Of a stretch of DNA of 64,000 nt, positions 57,725 to 64,000 are shown piece after piece (the stretch's first letter is position 1; each line of letters begins with the position of its first letter). The translations under genes and the position numbers were made by a program. The stretch is from Brachionus koreanus (taxonomy: Eukaryota > Rotifera > Eurotatoria > Ploima > Brachionidae): assembly GCA_016987375.1 (NCBI GenBank), contig PJRA01000453.1:859517-923516 (forward strand). Reading direction: 5' to 3'. Below the pieces are notes generated by a model. That model saw nothing but the letters and a program-made list of their open reading frames with translations, had not been told where the DNA came from and ran no database searches.

Positions 57725-58467
57725 TTTCAACATAATAAAAAAACTTTTCAACAAAAATTTAAACTGATCGTGACAAAATTAAATCTTCTCATCACAAATT
57801 TTACAAAAATAGTGAAAAAATTTTGAACACAAAATACTAACCCGCTCAGCATCGGTGAGATCTTGTTTTATGTAGATATTCTTGAATTTTTCACTCATTT
57901 TGTGCAGCTTTTTAGCTTCTCTCAAAATTTGATCTCTATCTCGCTCCGAGTCAAGTTTAACTGAGATTGAAAGTCCGACAAAAAATTTATATAATTTATG
58001 TTTAATTTTTGCTAATCCAAGTTTTAAGATGTGTGTGTTATTGGGCATATTTGAACCAGACTTTACGACAGTAGAGTTAGAGATGGGCTCGGTATCATTC
58101 TAATGATGTCGTTTTCTTTTTATTTCCTATGGTCTTAATAGTTTTTTTTGGCATTTTATCGTTGGTGAGGTAAATGATATTTTTTCGATTTCTAAGATTC
58201 ATTCTTAGACTGAATTCGGACAAAATTTTCAAAACTAATTTTAATAATTTTAAAAAAATTTGAAAGCATTTTTTAAACAATTTAAACAAAAAAAATTTAT
58301 GTTGTAAAGCTTTTTTTGTCTTTAATTTTTGTGATAAAAACTTTTCTAAATTATATTTTTTTGTGTTCAAAATTTTTTCACTATTTTTGAAAAATTTGTG
58401 ATGAGAAGATTTAATTTTGTGACGATCAGTTTAAATTTGTGTTGAAAAGTTTTTTTATCGTGTTGAA
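57725..58467. mobile_element. Element with ~108-bp terminal inverted repeats and an ORF1-like fragment
   Basis: 57725-57833 and 58359-58467 are near-perfect reverse complements (for example ACTGATCGT...CTTCTCATCACAAAT on the left). Between them the minus strand encodes VKLDSERDRDQILREAKKL then NIYIKQDLTDAERV (58048-57779), which resembles the C-terminal part of non-LTR ORF1-like proteins (ILREAKKL, YI.pDLT..ER). Either a fold-back transposon captured retroelement sequence, or an inverted duplication formed around it. No clear target-site duplication. Confidence 0.7.
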
Positions 58468-59326
58468 TAGGTAGACCCTTTTTTTATTGTTCTTTATTTT
58501 CAACATTAATAGATTATTAATTATAATTTTTTGATAACTTATCGTTCTAAAGCTTCGGATCACAGAAAAAAAATAGTCATCTTAAATTAGGGTGAAATTT
58601 TCATTTTCATATTTTATTTGTTTCTACATTGACCAAAATATAGTTCATTGAAGAAAATACTACATTAGGTATAAACTAACTCTTTGAAATTATGCTGAGT
58701 GTTCACAAAAATTTGATGAGGGCTATTTGGTTATTTATGCCGAATATATCAGCATTTTTTAGAACGTTTTCCAGCTTTTTCATGGTGTAATTTTGTGTTG
58801 TTCAAATCCCCAAAGTTCGTCAAATTTGTATGATTGAAACGGCGACCCTTTTTCGGTTGTTAGAGTTTCTGAATGTCGCTGGAGTGCTCTTGGGATTATC
58901 ACCCGCTGTCCTATGATTAAATTTCGATTTTATTTTTGATAATAAATAAACTCAAAATACAAAGGAATAATTGAAAATTGTTTAATTACAAAATATTAGT
59001 TATATAAATATTTTTGAAAAAATTACTATTGTATAATCCTCGTCGTGAAATTTTATTTTACGATAAAATTTAAAGTCACATGTAATTTTTTTAAATGAAT
59101 TCATTTTATATAATATAAATGAAAGAGAAAAAACTCTCTTTACATGATAATTGGAACATTTATTTAAACCAAAAATTCAATAAGCTTAAAAACTTCTTAC
59201 ATGAAGAAACACTAGAAGAGCTAATGCTAAGCGTCTGAAATAGCCTGATATTTCATTTGCTTAATATTAGCTTAATGTAGCTTAATATTTAATCAAAAAC
59301 TTAAATTTTTGTTTACAATTAAGTTT
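58468..59326. other. Spacer between inverted-repeat elements
   Basis: AT-rich; 58700-58920 is slightly less biased, but no frame is convincing. Confidence 0.4.
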
Positions 59327-59647
59327 GGAAATGTGAAGTCTTAGTACAAAAATTATAGTACAAAAAGGAAAAACTATATAATTACTTTTCTAGTTGTGCA
59401 AAAATGGTTTTGAAAACAGTACAATGTTGTACAAGTCTGTACAAACGAATTCTAAGCTCTGCAAAAACTGTGCAATTTAGTGCAAATTTTACAGAGAAAT
59501 GAAGGGTATTTGCAGAATTTAGAATTCGTTTGTACAAAATTGCGCAACATTGTACTGTTTACAAAACCATTTTTGCACAACTAGAAAAACAATTATATAG
59601 TTTTTCCTTTTTTTACTGTAATTTTTGTACTTAGATTTCACACTGCC
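59327..59647. mobile_element. Palindromic MITE, family A, copy 2
   Basis: About 321 bp matching 19467-19793 over its whole length (GTGAAGTCTTAGTACAAAAATTA at the left, TTTGTACTTAGATTTCACACTGCC at the right, shared AGTTGTGCAAAAATGGTT). The left terminus is mutated; flanks share TAAGTT, a decayed duplication. Confidence 0.82.
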
Positions 59648-60244
59648 CTAAGTTGCGACATCACAACTAAATAGAGAGTAACATAAAATTAATTAAAAGA
59701 TGGTTTAATTAAATAGAAAATGAAAAGAAATAAATAAAATTCTTAAATAATTAAGCTTTAATATTTTACCATTAATGCTTATTCAACTATGTTTTATAAT
59801 TTACTAAAAAAATTCAATTGCTTGGACAATCTTACTAACAATGGTCTTTAGAGTTAAAAACAGGAAATAAAAAAAGTCTCATATTTAACAAAATCGGGAA
59901 CCATAAGTCAACTTTAATTTAAAGGTAGCATGATGGATAATTCTAGTTCATAAATTTGCTAGATTATCGTCAATTTTAGCAAGAACTAAATTTAAACATT
60001 TTGCTATTTGCTTACTTATTGAAATAGATACTTAATTTTTTAACAAAAAAGATTCAAAACTAAAATCAACTTTGAAACAAAGAAATCATTTACAAAATAA
60101 TTTTCTTCATAATAGCAAATAAATGAAAAAAAGATGGTATTAGAAATTTATTAAAAATGTCTTTTAGTAAAAGCAAGCTAAAAATAGAGAAAAAATGTAA
60201 TCCACAAAATACTGAAACTTAATGCTTAATTTATGTTTTTAATT
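59648..60244. other. AT-rich spacer after SGPL1
   Basis: Contains the presumed 3' UTR of the minus-strand lyase gene. Nothing else recognised. Confidence 0.45.
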
Positions 60245-61990
60245 TTATTTTTTATTTGATCCATTAGCTGTACCATTAGTAAAACCATTGGCATTTCCAT
60301 TAGCATTTCCATTAGATAATTGTATTTCTTTTGTATTGTAACAAGCATCCAAAAATAAGAAAGCCACGTCAGCAATAAGACTTTTATCTGGAATACCTTG
60401 AGTGCTGCAATAAATAGCTGCCACTTTTCCCAGTTTTCTATCATCTTTGCTCATTATATCTTTAACAGCTTGCTTTAAATCTTGAACAAATTTTTTGGCT
60501 ACACCTGGCAAAGTATGCAGTTTAGTAACAGCAATATGAATACCGGATGGATTTTGAAGTGCATTTAAATGCCAGCCTTTTTCGGTCATTGCATCCAAAA
60601 GTCTAAAAATATTGAAATCAGATGATTCAAATGCGACCACACTGACTTCAGGTTGACTCATCAATTTCAATTCTTTAATTTCTTGAACTTCTTTGGTTAT
60701 AAACTTGGTAGTTTCAATAACATCTTTAGTAATCTTTACATAACCATCGTGACCAGTTGCCATCAATGTTGCCCAAGTCATGGCTATCAAACTTCCAGCT
60801 CTGCTACCAGCAAAAGTTGGTGAAACATAAATACCACCTGGCCATTCAACAGCAGAGAAATATTGATTTTTTCTTAACTCGGCATTTCTGTATAAAACAA
60901 CCGAGCTTCCTTTCGGAGTATATCCATACTTGTGAGTGTCACAACTGATTGAAGTGACGCCTGGCAATCTAAAATCAAACAATGGCAATTTAAAGCCAGC
61001 ATCTTCCATGAAAACAATCAGAAAACCTCCAAGACAAGCATCTACATGCAATGGTATGTTATATTCACAAGCGATTTTGGACAAATCTTCGATTGGATCA
61101 ATTGTGCCATGGGGAAATTGGGGTGCTGAGCCTGCAATCATGCATGTATTCGAATTAATGTAAGATTTTAGTTTTTTTGGATTTACTTTTCTTGTTTTTG
61201 GATCGACTGGTACATGATGAATTTTTATTTTAAAAAAGTCAGCCGCTTTGTCAAACGCAGCATGCGCAGTGACTGGCACAACCATTTCAGGTCGCTTAAT
61301 TCCTTTTGAATAAGCCAATTGACGATATGCCCTACATGCCAACATAATAGACTCAGTTCCACCTGTTGTCATTGTACCGCATGAATTTAAGTCTCCATGG
61401 AACAGATTACAAACCATGCGGACCACTTCAGCTTCCATTTTTCTTACATCCGGGAACACATCGGCATGCATAGGATTACTCCAAGCGAATTTTTCGTATA
61501 CTTTTGTGGTTAAGTTTGTCAATGAATCATCAGCTCCGTAAACGCATCCTGAAACGGCACCTCCAGTCCAGTCCAAATCGTTTAACTTGAGATATTTGTT
61601 TTCAATTAGCTCCAATGTTTTTTCACTTCCCAAACCAGATGATGGAAGTTTTTGAACAAAAAGCTCACCTTTATTTGACTTATATATTTCTTCTTCCAAG
61701 TCTTTGCGGGTCTTGGCCAACTCAGAATTTATTTTCGCATTCAAAAATGGCAATTTTTTTGAGAATTTAAACACTTGTTTTTTCAAATAGTCCCAAAAAC
61801 CTTTGTCTAAATCGAGTAAAAAGTATCTAAATGTCACCATAACATAAGTAATCAATATTGATATGACTAGGATTTCCCATTTTTCATATTTGTCCAATCT
61901 TTTCAAAACATATTGAATTATGGGATCGATTCGATCATACACCACACCAACTAGAGGATACTCGTGACTCAATTTATCTATTAAAGACAT
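60245..61990 (-). CDS. SGPL1: Sphingosine-1-phosphate lyase (PLP-dependent, ER membrane)
   Basis: One intact exon, 581 residues (human 568). It cleaves sphingosine-1-phosphate to a fatty aldehyde and phosphoethanolamine, the exit step of sphingolipid breakdown. A single N-terminal helix (about 39-58) anchors it in the ER with the catalytic part cytosolic. Visible marks: the opening block SGAVSGCVYG-type (WTGGAVSGCVYG, 141-152), MTTGGTESIMLA (207-218), LHVDACLGGF (314-323) and the PLP-binding Lys354 in CDTHKYGY. WPGGIYVSPTFAGSRAG is also conserved. The C-terminus is an Asn/Gly-rich repeat (NGNANGNANG) not typical of the family. The start Met precedes a conserved-length N-terminus. Confidence 0.97.
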   Translation of the reverse strand: MSLIDKLSHEYPLVGVVYDRIDPIIQYVLKRLDKYEKWEILVISILITYVMVTFRYFLLDLDKGFWDYLKKQVFKFSKKLPFLNAKINSELAKTRKDLEEEIYKSNKGELFVQKLPSSGLGSEKTLELIENKYLKLNDLDWTGGAVSGCVYGADDSLTNLTTKVYEKFAWSNPMHADVFPDVRKMEAEVVRMVCNLFHGDLNSCGTMTTGGTESIMLACRAYRQLAYSKGIKRPEMVVPVTAHAAFDKAADFFKIKIHHVPVDPKTRKVNPKKLKSYINSNTCMIAGSAPQFPHGTIDPIEDLSKIACEYNIPLHVDACLGGFLIVFMEDAGFKLPLFDFRLPGVTSISCDTHKYGYTPKGSSVVLYRNAELRKNQYFSAVEWPGGIYVSPTFAGSRAGSLIAMTWATLMATGHDGYVKITKDVIETTKFITKEVQEIKELKLMSQPEVSVVAFESSDFNIFRLLDAMTEKGWHLNALQNPSGIHIAVTKLHTLPGVAKKFVQDLKQAVKDIMSKDDRKLGKVAAIYCSTQGIPDKSLIADVAFLFLDACYNTKEIQLSNGNANGNANGFTNGTANGSNKK

Positions 61991-63816
61991 TACATATATC
62001 TTAATTAAAAGAGAAAATAAATTTTAAAAAATATCATCATTATAATTTATATATTAAATTTTTTTTTAATTTATGTAATAGAATAATTTTTTGATCTTCG
62101 AACATTAAATAATTTTCTAAGTGATTAGATAAAAAAAAAGTATATATATAGATCAATGCCTACTTATTATCTTTTTTTTAAGATGTCCAATAATTTCGAA
62201 TATAATCTAGAATTTTTTGTCTAAAATTTCTAGAATAATCTGATAAAAAAAAATACCTTGAAACAAAATTATAATATTTTATTTTTGACAATTTGAAATA
62301 TTTTAATCAAACAAGTCGGGTGTGTATACTGTATGAATTTTTTTATTTTAATGTTTGCTAATTATTTTTCAATCTAAGAAAAATTAACAATTTTAATTTT
62401 TTAAATTTTTATAAATTATTTCCTAAGGACTACTTTTTATCTTTATTTAAATATGTGCAGGTACACTTTTTTTGACCAAATTTAAAAAAAATGTATGCAC
62501 TTTTAAATTTTTGATAATATTCTAGCTTAGTCTCAAAAAAAATGAAAATTGACAAACAAATAAAACTTTGTCATAATGATTTAAACTTTAATTTTCTTTA
62601 AATTTAAATTTAAACATAAAAAACTGAAAAAAGCTTTTTTGTCAAAATTAAATTTTTTTTTCAGATTTTTCTGGAGAATAATTTAGTGACTAATCGTCAT
62701 TTTTAAATTTTAATAAAGCCATTGTTTGACACAAATTTTGGTCTCTAGGATGATTAATTTTTAATTCTCTAATTTTAAAATAGATTTAAAATCAATGTTA
62801 AAAAGACATAATTTTTGATTTTTATTTACATTTTTAAGATATCTTGTTCAAATTAAATTTTTTTACAAATAAATAATAAAAAGCAATCAAAAATAAAATG
62901 AATGTTTTTCCCAACAAGAAAGCTTTTAATTTTATCGAATAATTGTATTATATTTTTCTTACTTACTTATTCAACAAACACCTCTTCAATGATCAGAAAC
63001 TTAAAAGAGAAAAAAATTTTTAGGACAATTATTAAAGCATAGAATGAAGGAATAATTAGAATGGTTGATTAGCAACATGGGATTAGCCATATTTTTTTTT
63101 GCAAAATTATTTTTCTAAAAATAAAGATTTAGTTACTGAATTTTTTAAAAAAAAAATTAAATTTAAATTAGCATGATGCGAAAAATATAAAGAAAAATTT
63201 CCATTTAATTTGCGACTGGCATATTTTTTTTTGTTTGCAGAACAAAATGTATGAATTATTTAACCAAAATTTAAAGACACATTGTCTATTTTAAATTATT
63301 AAAAATTTTTAGGCCAGCTTTCAATGAATATCCAGAATTTTCTTTATTAAAAATTTGAAATTTTTATTTGCCCATATCACTAGAAATGACCAAGAATTAA
63401 ACTTTACTGTTCAAACACTTTAAATAGACCAATTTTCTGTCTTCGATCTTTTTGAGAGGCTATTTAGAAAAAAAAATTAATAAGCAGATTTTATTAAGAT
63501 TAAATTATTTAGTTAAATAGCTGCGGGAAATACTAATTAAATAGTTTAAACACTAGCTCACTGACTTTATACGTTTAAATTAGAAAAAAAATTAAAAAAA
63601 AATTATAAATTATAATATTTCAATTTTCAAGTTGCTTAAATTATTTTTGCATAAAAATGAAAATTTATCTTTAAAAAATTAATTATTTTAAGCTATTCGT
63701 AGCAAGAAATATTATTAACATTGAGAGAAAAAAAAAAAAAAGAGATACTAGTTTTGTTAACATTGAATTAGAATTGGGGCTATTTGGAATTGTTTTTCTA
63801 GAATATTGAGCACACA
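61991..63816. other. AT-rich intergenic region before the right-edge gene
   Basis: 1.8 kb with long homopolymer runs, no coding signal or known repeat. It separates two divergently oriented genes and should contain both promoters. Confidence 0.45.
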
Positions 63817-64000
63817 ATGGATCTGAACATTTTAAATTTGGATTCACTGGAGCAGGCCAACTTCAACGTTGACGATTTTGTCAAAATGGTCGCCGCCAAG
63901 GACATCTATGCTTCTAAGATCGCCGAAACAAAAGAGAAACTAAATCGCCTATCAGCACAGACAGCCGAAGAAATAAAACAAAACGTGTACAAAAATTACA
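63817..64000 (+). CDS. EXOC8: Exocyst component EXOC8/Exo84-like, N-terminus (cut by window edge)
   Basis: Open from ATG 63817 to the window end, 61 codons. The reading VDDFVKMVAAKD, then ETKEKLNRLSAQTAEEIKQN and VYKNY, matches the opening of animal EXOC8, where a helix ends in an ETAxxLKxNVYxNY-type run before the coiled coil. GC content jumps relative to the flank, as for a coding start. Exo84 is part of the octameric exocyst that tethers secretory vesicles to the plasma membrane. Only the first helix is visible, so identity is probable, not certain; the PH and cullin-like domains would lie to the right. Confidence 0.7.
   Translation, partial: MDLNILNLDSLEQANFNVDDFVKMVAAKDIYASKIAETKEKLNRLSAQTAEEIKQNVYKNY

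Noticed and set aside
60757..61163. Plus-strand ORFs over the lyase gene
   Set aside because: Shadows of the conserved SGPL1 exon.
1..64000. CRISPR arrays, bacterial operons, ribosome-binding sites, riboswitches
   Set aside because: The window is eukaryotic: introns with GT-AG borders, animal orthologues, no regularly spaced repeats.

Overview
This is an AT-rich (roughly three-quarters A+T by eye) nuclear window from a small-genome, ciliated bilaterian animal. The animal assignment rests on orthologues I could reconstruct exon by exon: Van Gogh-like (planar polarity), SPARC, GAK (cyclin-G-associated kinase), RASSF, Shisa-like proteins, a glutamate/aspartate-family SLC1 carrier, sphingosine-1-phosphate lyase and the ciliary protein ERICH3. 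The short GT-AG introns (mostly 40-200 bp), several single-exon genes, very low GC and many short decayed transposons would fit a monogonont rotifer such as Brachionus. That genus-level guess is inference.

Layout. 1-9.3 kb is repeat-rich: a decayed LINE (minus), three tandem copies of a Ly6/uPAR-like GPI-protein locus (one only as its 3' flank at the left edge, one frameshifted, one intact), a small mitochondrial membrane protein gene (minus), a low-molecular-weight thioredoxin reductase (plus) and more LINE relics. 9.6-14.2 kb holds GAK (minus, five exons). 16.1-19.1 kb holds a SAM-domain gene with three possible in-phase last exons. 20.5-22.3 kb carries pyroglutamyl-peptidase I and epsilon-COP in tandem (minus). 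ERICH3 diverges from them (22.8-26.0 kb, seven exons). 26.8-27.9 kb is a nest of repeats: a LINE fragment, a MITE and a tRNA-derived SINE. 29.3-34.1 kb holds an SLC1 transporter with altered Na+-site residues and a RASSF with RA and SARAH-like regions. 34.4-38.4 kb is a cluster of short secreted or membrane proteins: three members of an unrecognised two-cysteine secreted family and two tandem Shisa-like genes. 38.8-40.2 kb is another LINE relic. 40.4-41.8 kb is a zinc-finger/coiled-coil/BTB gene. A 230-base N gap lies at 44.6 kb. 45.7-49.6 kb holds VANGL (minus), phosphomevalonate kinase (plus) and SPARC (minus). 49.6-54.6 kb is gene-poor with MITEs. 54.6-55.9 kb is a BEN-domain gene. 56.8-59.7 kb holds three inverted-repeat elements. 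60.2-62.0 kb is sphingosine-1-phosphate lyase, and the right edge cuts the first exon of an EXOC8/Exo84-like exocyst gene.

Most genes are unrelated housekeeping or developmental genes that share no pathway. Membrane traffic recurs (GAK, epsilon-COP, exocyst), but I see no operon logic beyond ordinary neighbourhood. The best candidates for something undescribed are the secreted peptide family at 34-37 kb, the SLC1 paralogue with lost sodium ligands, the SAM gene with competing terminal exons, and several non-autonomous transposon families with visible target-site duplications. Exon borders were inferred by eye from GT/AG signals and reading phase. No transcript evidence was available.
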